64,000 bases of DNA from Acinetobacter boissieri. Its GTDB lineage: Bacteria > Pseudomonadota > Gammaproteobacteria > Pseudomonadales > Moraxellaceae. Shown here one piece after another: positions 1 through 9,060 of the stretch. The position numbers and the translations under genes were made by a program. Under the pieces are notes generated by a model. The model worked only from the letters and a program-made list of their open reading frames with translations. It was not told the origin of the DNA and searched no databases. Position 1 is the first letter of the stretch, and each line of letters starts with the position of its first letter. Location of the stretch: NCBI RefSeq assembly GCF_900096955.1, contig NZ_FMYL01000003.1, forward strand, positions 124,001 to 188,000, written 5' to 3'.

Positions 1-214
1 ACGGATTTTCCACTTTCTCTGAAGTAGCTGCAGCAGCTGGCGGTGTAGGTTGAACTGAAGAAGATACCATAGCAGGTGCTTTTTGCTCTGTTACTACTTG
101 TGATGCAGCAGGTTTTTCTTCTGCCATGCTGTAAGTAGATACAAAACTTGCACTACATAGTGCAACCATTGCAGAGGCTTTTGCGACTTTTTTCAATAAA
201 GATGCTTTTTCCAT
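1..214 (-). CDS. exbB: ExbB-like TonB-energising protein, N-terminal part (runs off window)
   Basis: Only the first 71 codons are in the window. They read MEKASLLKKVAKASAMVALC, a classic signal peptide ending near STYSMA-EE, followed by an Ala/Pro/Gln-rich linker. The MotA/TolQ/ExbB membrane domain would lie beyond the left edge, so the identification is inferred: the gene starts 33 bases after tonB on the same strand, and Acinetobacter-type ExbB proteins carry this kind of cleaved N-terminal extension, which canonical E. coli ExbB lacks. It would form the proton-driven inner-membrane motor that energises TonB. The ATG at 212-214 is the first start in frame. TolQ or an unrelated periplasmic protein remains possible. 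Confidence 0.6.
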   Translation of the reverse strand, partial: MEKASLLKKVAKASAMVALCSASFVSTYSMAEEKPAASQVVTEQKAPAMVSSSVQPTPPAAAATSEKVENP

Positions 215-247
215 GTTCGTCTTCCAAATCTATTTAAATGTATAAAC

Positions 248-964
248 TTAATCAAGTTTAAAGGTATATTCCAAACTAATTGATCCAGCTACAGCAGAAC
301 CATCTTTCATTGCAGGTGCAAATACGCATTTTTTATATGCATTTACAGTTGCTTTATCTAAGTTTCTAGACCCAGATGATTTTGCAACTTTTGCATTCGC
401 AACATGACCATCAGCGCCAACATCAAGCTCTAATTTCACAGTACCTTGCTCTTCATTTGCAAGCGCTTCTTGAGGGTACTGCGGTGTTGGACAGCTTGCC
501 GAAGCACTTCCTGATACACCTTTTGTTTCACCTTTTGGCTTTTCAGGTGCTGGTGGCGCAGGTGTTGCAGTCACCTCTTTTGCAGGTGGACTCGGTGGTG
601 CTTTTACTTCACTTTGTGTCGTCACCTTCGGTGCATCTGCCTGTACTGGCGGTGCAATTTGTGGTTTTGGCACAAATGGTGCTGGTTTTACTGGTTTAGG
701 CGTTGGTTTCGGATCAGGTTTTGGAACAACTTTTTCCTTAACAGGTTTCGGTGTTTCTTTCGGCTGTATAATCGGTTTAGGCGGTGGTGGTGGCTTTACA
801 GGTTGAATAATTTGCATTTCAACCGGCGGCTCGACTGGTTTAATAATTGGTTTATCAAGACCTGTTACTAAGGCATAAATTAACAAGCCGTGAAGTAAAA
901 CAACTATTCCTATTCCTATGAATCGCTTTGTAGAACGTTCTTTGCCGTCCTGTGAAAAATTCAT
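248..964 (-). CDS. tonB: TonB energy-transducing protein
   Basis: TonB spans the periplasm and passes proton-motive force from ExbB/ExbD to outer-membrane receptors. The 238-residue protein has a basic N-terminus, one membrane anchor at about residues 14-34, a long Pro/Lys region with many PKP and PPP repeats (about 40-120), and a C-terminal TonB domain (about 160-238) with the YPQEAL start and the terminal YTFKLD strand. I start at the ATG at 962-964 because AGGTG lies about 9 bases upstream; a TTG ten codons earlier has no better ribosome site. It lies between an exbB-like gene (downstream) and a TonB-dependent receptor (upstream), all on the minus strand, so it probably serves the receptors in this window. 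Confidence 0.92.
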   Translation of the reverse strand: MNFSQDGKERSTKRFIGIGIVVLLHGLLIYALVTGLDKPIIKPVEPPVEMQIIQPVKPPPPPKPIIQPKETPKPVKEKVVPKPDPKPTPKPVKPAPFVPKPQIAPPVQADAPKVTTQSEVKAPPSPPAKEVTATPAPPAPEKPKGETKGVSGSASASCPTPQYPQEALANEEQGTVKLELDVGADGHVANAKVAKSSGSRNLDKATVNAYKKCVFAPAMKDGSAVAGSISLEYTFKLD

Positions 965-986
965 AATAGTTGCACCTATATTGCAA

Positions 987-1014
987 GCAGCCAAATATAA
1001 AATATATTGGCTGC
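987..1014. repeat. Inverted repeat upstream of tonB
   Basis: GCAGCCAAATATA at 987-999 is the inverse of TATATTGGCTGC at 1003-1014, allowing one bulged A. It sits in the short gap between the receptor stop (1059) and the tonB start (964). There is no T-run on the minus strand, so it is not a convincing terminator; an operator or an mRNA stem is possible. Confidence 0.35.
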
Positions 1015-1058
1015 CAAGTTCACAATTAATCGTTGGATAAACTTGAAAGTTTTACCAA

Positions 1059-3698
1059 TTAAAATTTATATGTTACACGACCAAAGTAGGTACGTCCCAT
1101 CGCATCACTATAACGTGCGTCATAGCCCATTTGGAAATTATCTACAACATTTGACTTCGGTGGCTGTGCATTTAACACATTTTTAATACCTAGAGTAATA
1201 CTGGTATTCTTAAAGCCAGTATACGAACCTGAAAGATTATACAGTGTATAATTTGATACTTTGTGGTTTTGATCACTTACGTTTTGATCTACATACCCTT
1301 TAAAGAAAGTTTGTTGTAAATTTAGGCTCCATGTGTCGTAGCTCCAGTTTACATTTGCATTATGTTTCCAACGAGTAATGACAGATCCAAAGTTTGAATT
1401 ATATTGACCAACAGCACTATACCACTGACCACCTTTTTCAGTTTGGAATTTATATCTATCTACATAAGTACCATCAATGCCTAGTGTTAAACGACCATAC
1501 TGAGACATTGGGCTACGCCATTGAATACCTAAATCTATACCAGATGTTTTCGTGCCGCCCATATTCTGTAGACTTTCATTCACATAATCTAAAGAACCAT
1601 CTGATTTACGTACATAGTTTGCCGCATATTTTACAGGATCTGAGAAAATTGCGCTTTCTGTAGGAGCACTTACCTGATTTTTGACTTCAATATTAAAGTA
1701 GTCTACAGATAATACGACATTTTTAATTGGCTCATACACAAAACCAACCGTAAATGTTTTTGATTTTTCTGCCTCTAGGCTTGAATTACCACCAGTTTTG
1801 GCATAGAACTGTGTATTACAGTCGCGTACTGCATTACCACCAGCAGTAGGTGTACCACCTTTACACAGCACAGGGTCATTCCAGCTCGCCGCAGTATAGG
1901 TTTTATAGTTGGCACTATGCATTTCATACAAACTTGGTGCACGGAAGCCTGTAGAGAAGCTACCACGCATCATAAACTGTTTTACCGGTTCCCAACGTAA
2001 AGCAACTTTTGGGTTAAATGTACCACCAAAGTCACTGTAATCATCATAACGTGCAGCAAGCTGCGCACTTAGACTTTTAAAAATAGGCACTTGAAGTTCA
2101 GTAAATACTGCTTTTAAGTTACGTGTACCTGTACTAGCACCCTTAGTTGAGTCAACCCCTGTACTTGCAACCAAGCTATTAACTGCTGCATTTTGGGTTT
2201 GTGACCATTCATCACGGCGTAAACCACCACCAACCGCAAAGCCAACATCACCTGCAGGTAAAGTAAAAATAGCACGGCTTGCAGTAAAGTCAAAATTCGT
2301 ACTTTCAAGTTGCGCACTTTGTGACAAACCACTAATGCTCATGCTGTTCCAAATATTCGCATTTGCACTCGCACCAAATGGGTTTAATGTGCCATTCGCC
2401 AAGTTATCGCGTACTTTTTGGTTGTCTATATAACCACTATATAGTGAATCTTCGCCTTGACTTTTTGCGTAACTAATACCGGTATTAATATCCCAATCTG
2501 CAACACTACCATCTAGACCTAATAAAACACGGTCTGCTTTTTGTGTAGTCTCACTTATACGGTTTCCAGCTTGAGAACGAATATTAAGTGACAAGTCTTG
2601 GCCATTTGCACCCGAAATTGCAGGAGTAATGCCTTTACCTGGGTAGTACGAGCTTGTACTTGGTATATAGTAATCACTACCACCACCCGCTAAAACATCT
2701 GGTGCAACAGTGGTAGTCATTCTATTTTCAGAATGCACATATTCAGCAATCGCATTTAAGTTATCTGTTAGCTTCAACGTACCTTTACCCAAAACAGAGA
2801 AAGTCTCTTCTTCAGGAATAATACCTATGTCTGCTTGACTATTATAACGACAATTTTTTCCAGATACTGTGTTCTTAGTAGTATCGCCACAACCAGTACT
2901 TGCGTATGGGTTACCAATGCCTGGAATGTTGGCAGGGAAAGAGCTACCACTGGTACGGTTCACACCGAGCTCTGGTAAAATACCGCCACGGCGTGATGCT
3001 TCACGTTGATTCGCCATTACGCTGTCTTGTTTGCCGTAAGTCGCTGCACCGTATACGTTAAAACCTTGGTCTTCTAAAGAACCATAACCACCAAATAAAC
3101 TGTAGTTCTGTTTATCGCCACCACTTTTTTGTGGGGCTGCGCCTTCAACAGTTACTCCTGCGCCTTGGTATTGTTTTTTCGTAATAAAGTTAATTACCCC
3201 ACCAATTGCATCTGTACCGTAAATTGCTGATGCACCATCTTTAAGCACTTCAATACGGTCAATCAGTGCCAATGGTATTGTACTTAAATCCACTGTAGAT
3301 GTATCGAATGGTGTATTGGCTAAACGGCGACCATTGAGCAATACCAATGTTTTATTTGGACCTAAACCACGTAAATCAGCCACAGAGCCTGCTGTACCAC
3401 TACGCCCTACATTGCTTGCAGCAACAAAAGATGATTGGTTAGCTGATACAGTAGATAAAGCCTCTTCTGCTGTAGTTACCCCTTGTTTCGCTAAATCTTC
3501 TGTTCTGACAATAGAAATAGGTGATGAACTTTGTGAAGCCACACCTTTAATGGACGACCCAGTCACGGTAATTTTTTCAACTTTAGCAGTTGCTGGTGTA
3601 TCAGCCGCATTACTGATTACACTTGTTAACGTAAAACCAATTCCAACCGTGCCGGTTAAAACTGCTCGAATAGAACGGGTAAGTCGATTCTGTTTCAT
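1059..3698 (-). CDS. TonB-dependent outer-membrane receptor
   Basis: This 879-residue protein has a signal peptide (cleavage near SNAA-DT, residue 32), a TonB-box-like stretch VEKITVTGSSI, a plug domain (about 50-175, with LRGLGPNKTLVLLNGRR and IDRIEVLKDGASAIYGTDAIGGVINF) and a C-terminal 22-strand barrel ending in the outer-membrane signature YKF. Such receptors take up siderophores, vitamins, sugars or peptides using TonB energy. The substrate cannot be read from the sequence. It is divergent from an oligopeptide ABC operon with a signal-peptide-bearing peptidase and adjacent to tonB, so a peptide-like ligand is a reasonable inference. The ATG at 3696-3698 follows AGAGGGCGACC. Confidence 0.9.
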   Translation of the reverse strand: MKQNRLTRSIRAVLTGTVGIGFTLTSVISNAADTPATAKVEKITVTGSSIKGVASQSSSPISIVRTEDLAKQGVTTAEEALSTVSANQSSFVAASNVGRSGTAGSVADLRGLGPNKTLVLLNGRRLANTPFDTSTVDLSTIPLALIDRIEVLKDGASAIYGTDAIGGVINFITKKQYQGAGVTVEGAAPQKSGGDKQNYSLFGGYGSLEDQGFNVYGAATYGKQDSVMANQREASRRGGILPELGVNRTSGSSFPANIPGIGNPYASTGCGDTTKNTVSGKNCRYNSQADIGIIPEEETFSVLGKGTLKLTDNLNAIAEYVHSENRMTTTVAPDVLAGGGSDYYIPSTSSYYPGKGITPAISGANGQDLSLNIRSQAGNRISETTQKADRVLLGLDGSVADWDINTGISYAKSQGEDSLYSGYIDNQKVRDNLANGTLNPFGASANANIWNSMSISGLSQSAQLESTNFDFTASRAIFTLPAGDVGFAVGGGLRRDEWSQTQNAAVNSLVASTGVDSTKGASTGTRNLKAVFTELQVPIFKSLSAQLAARYDDYSDFGGTFNPKVALRWEPVKQFMMRGSFSTGFRAPSLYEMHSANYKTYTAASWNDPVLCKGGTPTAGGNAVRDCNTQFYAKTGGNSSLEAEKSKTFTVGFVYEPIKNVVLSVDYFNIEVKNQVSAPTESAIFSDPVKYAANYVRKSDGSLDYVNESLQNMGGTKTSGIDLGIQWRSPMSQYGRLTLGIDGTYVDRYKFQTEKGGQWYSAVGQYNSNFGSVITRWKHNANVNWSYDTWSLNLQQTFFKGYVDQNVSDQNHKVSNYTLYNLSGSYTGFKNTSITLGIKNVLNAQPPKSNVVDNFQMGYDARYSDAMGRTYFGRVTYKF

Positions 3699-3717
3699 GG
3701 TCGCCCTCTTTTAATTG

Positions 3718-3746
3718 GGTATAAAATATGGAGTATTCGTTAACAA
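3718..3746 (-). promoter_or_regulatory. Candidate promoter of the TonB receptor
   Basis: On the minus strand TTGTTA (3741-3746) and TATACC (3718-3723) are separated by 17 bases, giving a short leader before the receptor ATG at 3698. Assigned by eye only. Confidence 0.35.
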
Positions 3747-4065
3747 TTTCGATACTTTGTAATATAACTGCAATGAGCATGCCACTTCTTTTAAAAAAAT
3801 AAAAATATTTTGATTTAATAAAATTATATTTTTTTATTATTTAATACAAAAACCTAATACCAACTAAAAAACAAACTTAAACCATTAATAAACTTATAAA
3901 AATTAATTATATTTCATTTTAATGAAAATTTGGCACAATGTTCGCATACAACTATTGTTAGATGGTTTATAGTGTACTTAACAGAATAAATGTCTATTCG
4001 TGTTCAGATTACTTTGTAATCAAATTCACATTATCTACACATTATATTCGCATTTAATGCATATT
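3747..4065. other. AT-rich divergent control region
   Basis: This is gene-free DNA between the receptor (minus) and the peptide transporter operon (plus). It contains a small dyad, TTTCAT-TTTA-ATGAAA, at 3912-3927. Immediately after it is TGGCAC-N5-TCGC at 3931-3945, which resembles a sigma-54 -24/-12 element with GG and GC correctly spaced and one mismatch. No credible small gene was seen. Confidence 0.3.
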
Positions 4066-4093
4066 TTGAGATTTAAACCACATTTTGTATACT
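4066..4093 (+). promoter_or_regulatory. Sigma-70-type promoter of the peptide transporter operon
   Basis: TTGAGA at 4066-4071 and TATACT at 4088-4093 are separated by 16 bases, with transcription expected near 4100, about 70 to 100 bases before the first gene. This is the best promoter-like match in the divergent region. Confidence 0.55.
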
Positions 4094-4168
4094 TTCAAGT
4101 ATGTTTTTTTTTGGTGCAAATATAAAAAATTGCACTAATTTAAACTAACATGCTAAAAGCAACAAAAA

Positions 4169-6055
4169 ATGGCAAAACCCTTACTTTACGAGCGTCTTCT
4201 AATGAAAACTGAATTGAATTTAACTCTCAACTGGCTAAAACCAAAACAGCAGAAGCAAAAAGCATTCACTCGTATAAAAAAACAGGGCCTCGCTTGTATA
4301 CTTTTTGCATGCCTAAATACAATACCATTACACAGCTATGCAGCAGACCCCAATAAAGTCATTCACACTTACTTTTCAGGTGCTGAAACTGGTTTTGACC
4401 CTGTGGCTACAAATGATATACCTTCTAGCCAAATTAATGATTCTATTTTTGAAACACTCTATGCTTATGACTATTTAGCAAGACCGCTTAAACTGATTCC
4501 ACTTACTGCTGTAGATTTACCTCAAATTAGTGCAGATGGCCTAACATATACTATTAAAATAAAACCGGGCATCTACTTTAGTAACGACCCTGTCTTTAAA
4601 GGCAAAAAACGGGAACTCACCTCATACGATTATGCCTATAGTTTAAAACGTTTACTAGACCCTCAATTACACTCACCGAACAGCTGGCTGATTGAAGGAA
4701 AGCTTGTAGGTAGCCAAGAGTTTGTAGATAAATCGAAAAAAACTGGCACTTTTGATTACAATACCAAATTCCCCGGTATTGAAACACCAGATCGCTATAC
4801 ACTCATTTTACGTTTAAATGAAAAAGACTATAACTTAGCAATGATACTTGCACATGGACCAACTGCTGCTGTAGCCAAAGAAGCGATTGAAAAATATAAA
4901 AATAGTGTGGGATATGCAATGGCTAACCCTGTAGGTACGGGCCCTTACCTACTCAGTAAATGGGTACGTGCATCACGTATTGTGTTAACAGCCAACCCAG
5001 ACTACCGAGGCTATACTTGGAACTTTAAATCAAAAGACTTTAATGACCGAAAAATCATTGCTGAAATGACTGGCAAAAAAATGCCGCAAATCGGTGTGGT
5101 AGATATACAAATTATTGGAGAAGCTCAGTCGCAATGGCTTGCATTTAAACAAAAACAACTCGACTGGATTAGCTTACCCGCCAATATGGTTGGAGATGTA
5201 ATTGAACATGGTGAGCTCAAACCTGAATATAAACAAGCAGGCATGACTCTCTCAAGTATTACAGACCTCATCGCAGCTTATGCATTTTGGAATATGAAAG
5301 ACCCTGTTGTGGGTGGACTCACTAAAGATAAAATTGCTTTACGAAAAGCCATTATGATGTCATTTTCCAAAGAAAAGTACCTTAATGTACTAAGTAACGG
5401 TGTAGGTATTCCCTTAAACTCGGCAATTCCACCTAATATTGTCGGTTATGATCCGAACTATCAATCTACCACACCGTATTCAGTGCGAGGTGCCAACTTA
5501 TTACTCGACAAATATAACTATAAAGTCGGCGCAGATGGCTATCGAACACTTCCGAATGGAAAACCACTCACAATCACGTATACCACCGCTACAAGTGGTA
5601 ACTCAGCAGTCAGTGACTTTTGGCAACGTAGCTTAAAAGCCATTCATATAAAATTTGTGAATAAAACCATGCAATTCCCAGATTACTTAAAAGCACAAAA
5701 ACAGTGTACTTTACAAATGGGGATACAAGGTTGGGTTGCAGATTATCCAGATGGTGACAACTTCTTGCAATTATTTTATGGGCCAAATACTTATGCATCT
5801 AACTTTGGCTGTACTGCTATTCCAGAGTTTGACAAACTCTATGCACAGTCTAAAGCCATGCCCGCAGGGCCAGAGCGTCAAGCACTGTATTTAAAAATGA
5901 TGCGCATACTTGATGTATATGCTGCGATTATGCCAATTAGTACGCCATACGAAAATACGGTAATTCAACCCTATATTCAAGGCTACAAAAGCCACCCTAT
6001 GTCAAGTGTTATCCCTTGGATATATATAGATACTACAAAAACAACAAACAAATAA
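4169..6055 (+). CDS. Oligopeptide ABC transporter, periplasmic substrate-binding protein
   Basis: The protein is a 628-residue SBP_bac_5 (OppA/DppA/YejA) family member that captures peptides in the periplasm and delivers them to the downstream permease. An unusually long basic N-terminus precedes a signal peptide that probably ends at HSYA-ADP (about residue 58). Family features include the early IFETLYAYD segment and NPVGTGPYLL. The ATG at 4169 has no clear ribosome site; the ATG at 4202 (MKTELNL) is an alternative preceded by GAGCG, so the true start is uncertain. It is the first gene of a five-gene operon; the next gene starts 14 bases after its stop. Confidence 0.88.
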   Translation: MAKPLLYERLLMKTELNLTLNWLKPKQQKQKAFTRIKKQGLACILFACLNTIPLHSYAADPNKVIHTYFSGAETGFDPVATNDIPSSQINDSIFETLYAYDYLARPLKLIPLTAVDLPQISADGLTYTIKIKPGIYFSNDPVFKGKKRELTSYDYAYSLKRLLDPQLHSPNSWLIEGKLVGSQEFVDKSKKTGTFDYNTKFPGIETPDRYTLILRLNEKDYNLAMILAHGPTAAVAKEAIEKYKNSVGYAMANPVGTGPYLLSKWVRASRIVLTANPDYRGYTWNFKSKDFNDRKIIAEMTGKKMPQIGVVDIQIIGEAQSQWLAFKQKQLDWISLPANMVGDVIEHGELKPEYKQAGMTLSSITDLIAAYAFWNMKDPVVGGLTKDKIALRKAIMMSFSKEKYLNVLSNGVGIPLNSAIPPNIVGYDPNYQSTTPYSVRGANLLLDKYNYKVGADGYRTLPNGKPLTITYTTATSGNSAVSDFWQRSLKAIHIKFVNKTMQFPDYLKAQKQCTLQMGIQGWVADYPDGDNFLQLFYGPNTYASNFGCTAIPEFDKLYAQSKAMPAGPERQALYLKMMRILDVYAAIMPISTPYENTVIQPYIQGYKSHPMSSVIPWIYIDTTKTTNK

Positions 6056-6069
6056 TCGAGTAATGACAC

Positions 6070-8079
6070 ATGAAAAAAACGCAATGTCTACCACAACGCT
6101 TAGCACTTGCAGTGAGTATGGCCTTCACTGCAACTGGCATATATGCACAAACTGATGCAACCTATCCAACCATTCCATTATTGGGTGTGCAAGATGTAAC
6201 AGTAGGCTGTAAACAACACATTCAAAATTATCACAATGATGTGAAGCAACTTGAACAAACTAAAAACAATACATCATGGTTTGCCATGTGGGACAAATTT
6301 AATGCTAAACAACAAGACTTTATGGGTCCTGTTGAAATACTGAGTCAAGTGTCGCCAGATGCAACGCTACGTCAACATGCGGAAGACTGTATTGTCGAAT
6401 ATACAAAATTTACAACTGATCTTTATCAAAATGAAATCATTTATCAAAAGTTTAAACAGAGTGCTCCACGTGATGCCATCGATACCAAATTTAAACAAGA
6501 CAATTTAGAAAGCTTTGAAGATACTGGCGTAGGTTTAAGCACAGAGAAAAAAGTACAACTTAAAAACATACTCGAACAACTCACTCAACTGAGCCAAGAA
6601 TATGATCGTAATGTCAGAGAAAATAAAACTAAACTCGAATTTACCGCAGATCAACTCAAGGGATTACCTGAAAGCTATATTACTAATTTAAAGAAAAATG
6701 CTGCGGGGCACTACCTACTCGGTTTTGAATACCCTGAATACAATCCGTTTATGCAATTGGCAGATGATGACCAAGCAAGACAAAAATACTATTATGAGTT
6801 TACCCGCCGTGGTACAGAAAAAAATCTAGCCATATTAAAAAATATAATGGATTTACGCTACCAAATGGCGCAAATTTTTGGTTATCCAAGTTATGCAGAT
6901 TGGGCAACTAAAAATCGTATGGCCAAAGACTCAAAAACAGTTAATCAATTTTTAGCTAATGTTAAAAACTTTGTCACACCACTTCAACAACAAACGCTTG
7001 ATCAACTCCAAGCATTTAAAGCAAAAACGCTTAACATTCCACTGAGTGATGCAAAAATTCAACCGTGGAGTACCAGTTATTGGGGTGAAAAATACCGCAA
7101 AGCCAATTATCAAGTAGACCAAGAACAACTTCGCCAATATTTCCCAACTGAAGCATCTCAGGCTTGGCTACTGGCCATCACTTCACACTTATATGGTATG
7201 CGCTTCGAACAAGCCCAAGTACCCGTATGGCAAAAAGAAGTGCGTTACTTTAACGTATTTGATGCAAAAACCAACCAGTTTTTAGGCGGACTGTATATCG
7301 ACCCGTTCCCACGTGAAGGAAAGTATGGCCACGCAGCTGTATGGCCAATTTATGGTTCAAGTACGCTCACTAAGCGCACGCCTATTGCGGTACTCGTCAC
7401 CAACTTTAACCGTAAAGGGCTCAATGCGGATGAGCTTGAAACCTTTGTACACGAGTTTGGGCATGCGATGCACAACATCTTGTCTAAAACCCGTTATGTT
7501 GGCCAAGCAGGAACCAGTGTTGAACGTGACTTTGTTGAAGCGCCATCACAAATGTATGAGGAATGGGCTAAAAACTTACAACCACTCAGCCAGCTCTCTC
7601 ATTACTGTTCACCAGCTTGCCCAACTGTAGACCAAGCATTAGTCACTCGTTTAAATGCCGCTAAAAACTATGGCGCAAGCATACAATATGCTCGTCAAAC
7701 CCTATATGCGCAGTATGACATGAGTATCCATGCAGCAGATGCTCTACAAAAAGACCCAATGACCGTATGGAAAAACATGGAAACGCAAACATCATTGGGT
7801 TATATGGATGGTACAGAGTTCCCAGGACAATTTGGGCATTTAGTCAGCGGTTATGGTGCGGGATATTATGGCTATATGTGGTCACAAGTGATTGCTTTAG
7901 ACATGCTGTCTGCTTACAAAGGTAATTTAATGGATAGCCAAGTTGGGCAACGCTACCGCCAAACGATCCTTTCTCAAGGCAGTCAAAAACCTGCTACTGA
8001 ATTGATTAAAGACTTTTTAAAACGCCCAACCAACAACACTGCTTTTTATCAAGAAATTGGCGGACAACGCTTAAAGTAA
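6070..8079 (+). CDS. M3-family zinc oligopeptidase with signal peptide
   Basis: This 669-residue protein belongs to the thimet oligopeptidase/Dcp/OpdA (M3) family, which cleaves short peptides. The zinc motif HEFGH is at residues 461-465 and the third ligand Glu lies in FVEAPSQ at about 490, so the active site is intact. The N-terminus (MKKTQCLPQRLALAVSMAFT, then IYA-QTD) looks like a signal peptide. This points to a periplasmic enzyme, whereas most M3 enzymes act in the cytoplasm. It lies between the binding protein and the permease genes of an oligopeptide ABC operon. Inference: it trims peptides in the periplasm before or during capture by the binding protein. Confidence 0.88.
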   Translation: MKKTQCLPQRLALAVSMAFTATGIYAQTDATYPTIPLLGVQDVTVGCKQHIQNYHNDVKQLEQTKNNTSWFAMWDKFNAKQQDFMGPVEILSQVSPDATLRQHAEDCIVEYTKFTTDLYQNEIIYQKFKQSAPRDAIDTKFKQDNLESFEDTGVGLSTEKKVQLKNILEQLTQLSQEYDRNVRENKTKLEFTADQLKGLPESYITNLKKNAAGHYLLGFEYPEYNPFMQLADDDQARQKYYYEFTRRGTEKNLAILKNIMDLRYQMAQIFGYPSYADWATKNRMAKDSKTVNQFLANVKNFVTPLQQQTLDQLQAFKAKTLNIPLSDAKIQPWSTSYWGEKYRKANYQVDQEQLRQYFPTEASQAWLLAITSHLYGMRFEQAQVPVWQKEVRYFNVFDAKTNQFLGGLYIDPFPREGKYGHAAVWPIYGSSTLTKRTPIAVLVTNFNRKGLNADELETFVHEFGHAMHNILSKTRYVGQAGTSVERDFVEAPSQMYEEWAKNLQPLSQLSHYCSPACPTVDQALVTRLNAAKNYGASIQYARQTLYAQYDMSIHAADALQKDPMTVWKNMETQTSLGYMDGTEFPGQFGHLVSGYGAGYYGYMWSQVIALDMLSAYKGNLMDSQVGQRYRQTILSQGSQKPATELIKDFLKRPTNNTAFYQEIGGQRLK

Positions 8080-8106
8080 CTTATGTACTACACAGGAGAT
8101 TGAAAT

Positions 8107-9045
8107 ATGTTGGCGTACATTATTCGACGGCTTTGGCAAATGGTTCCGACCATGTTAGGCGTGATCGTACTTGTTTTTTTCTTATTTAGTTGGGTCGGCG
8201 GTGATCCTGCATATATTCTTGCAGGTAAAATGGCCAATGCCGAACAAATTGAAAATATTCGAACACAACTGGGCGTAAATCAGCCTTATTATGTGCAATT
8301 ATGGATATTTATCAAACAAGTCATCACTTTTGATTATGGCCTGAGCTGGAGTACTGGCGAAACTGTAAGCCAAGTGATCACATCTCGTATAGGGCCGAGT
8401 TTAACACTGCTCGTTCCGTTACTCATTTTTCAAACAGTTATATCTATCATTTTAGCACTGGCCATTTCTTTGGTACGTGGTACATGGATTGACCGTTCAT
8501 TTATGGCTGCATGTACCGTTGCCATGTCTGTGAGTATTTTAGTTTATATTATTTTATTTCAATACTTCTTAGCCTATAAACTTAACCTATTTCCAGTACA
8601 AGGTTGGGGCAATAATTTTTGGAGTAATTTATTTCATTACTCGCCACTACCTATTTTAATTATGCTCGCCGTCAGTATTGCACCAACGCTCAGGTTATAC
8701 CGTAGTTTTATACTTGATGAAGTTGGACAAGACTACATTCGTACAGCACGTGCAAAAGGCGTGAGTGAGCCTAGAATTTTATTTGTACATGTATTGCGTA
8801 ATGCATCTATTCCTATTGTAACAGATGTTATGGCTGGCCTACCTGCTTTGCTCATTGGCGCATTTTTAATCGAACGCTTCTTTGGTATTCCGGGTATTGG
8901 GCGTGAAGTCATTTTAGCGGTTGAACGCAGTGACTTCCCTGTGATTAAAGCCATTACTATTTACGTGGCCGCACTTACCATGCTTTTTAACCTATTGGCA
9001 GATGTTATTTACAAAGCCATTGATCCTCGCTTGAAACTAAAATAG
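8107..9045 (+). CDS. Oligopeptide ABC transporter permease (DppB/OppB type)
   Basis: This is a 312-residue inner-membrane permease with about six membrane helices. It begins with the family N-terminus MLAYIIRRLWQMVPTM and carries the EAA coupling loop near residues 205-225 (IRTARAKGVSEPRILFVHVLRNA). It ends with the typical DPRLKLK. AGGAG lies about 8 bases before the ATG. It pairs with the following DppC-type permease to form the channel of the peptide importer. The gene starts 27 bases after the peptidase stop and is clearly in the same operon. Confidence 0.92.
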   Translation: MLAYIIRRLWQMVPTMLGVIVLVFFLFSWVGGDPAYILAGKMANAEQIENIRTQLGVNQPYYVQLWIFIKQVITFDYGLSWSTGETVSQVITSRIGPSLTLLVPLLIFQTVISIILALAISLVRGTWIDRSFMAACTVAMSVSILVYIILFQYFLAYKLNLFPVQGWGNNFWSNLFHYSPLPILIMLAVSIAPTLRLYRSFILDEVGQDYIRTARAKGVSEPRILFVHVLRNASIPIVTDVMAGLPALLIGAFLIERFFGIPGIGREVILAVERSDFPVIKAITIYVAALTMLFNLLADVIYKAIDPRLKLK

Positions 9046-9060
9046 GTCGGTGAATTAATT

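Noticed and set aside
376-871. Two overlapping plus-strand frames opposite tonB
   Set aside because: They are antisense to the Pro/Lys repeat region of tonB; their low-complexity Leu/Phe/Trp composition is the mirror of the repeats and they have no ribosome sites.
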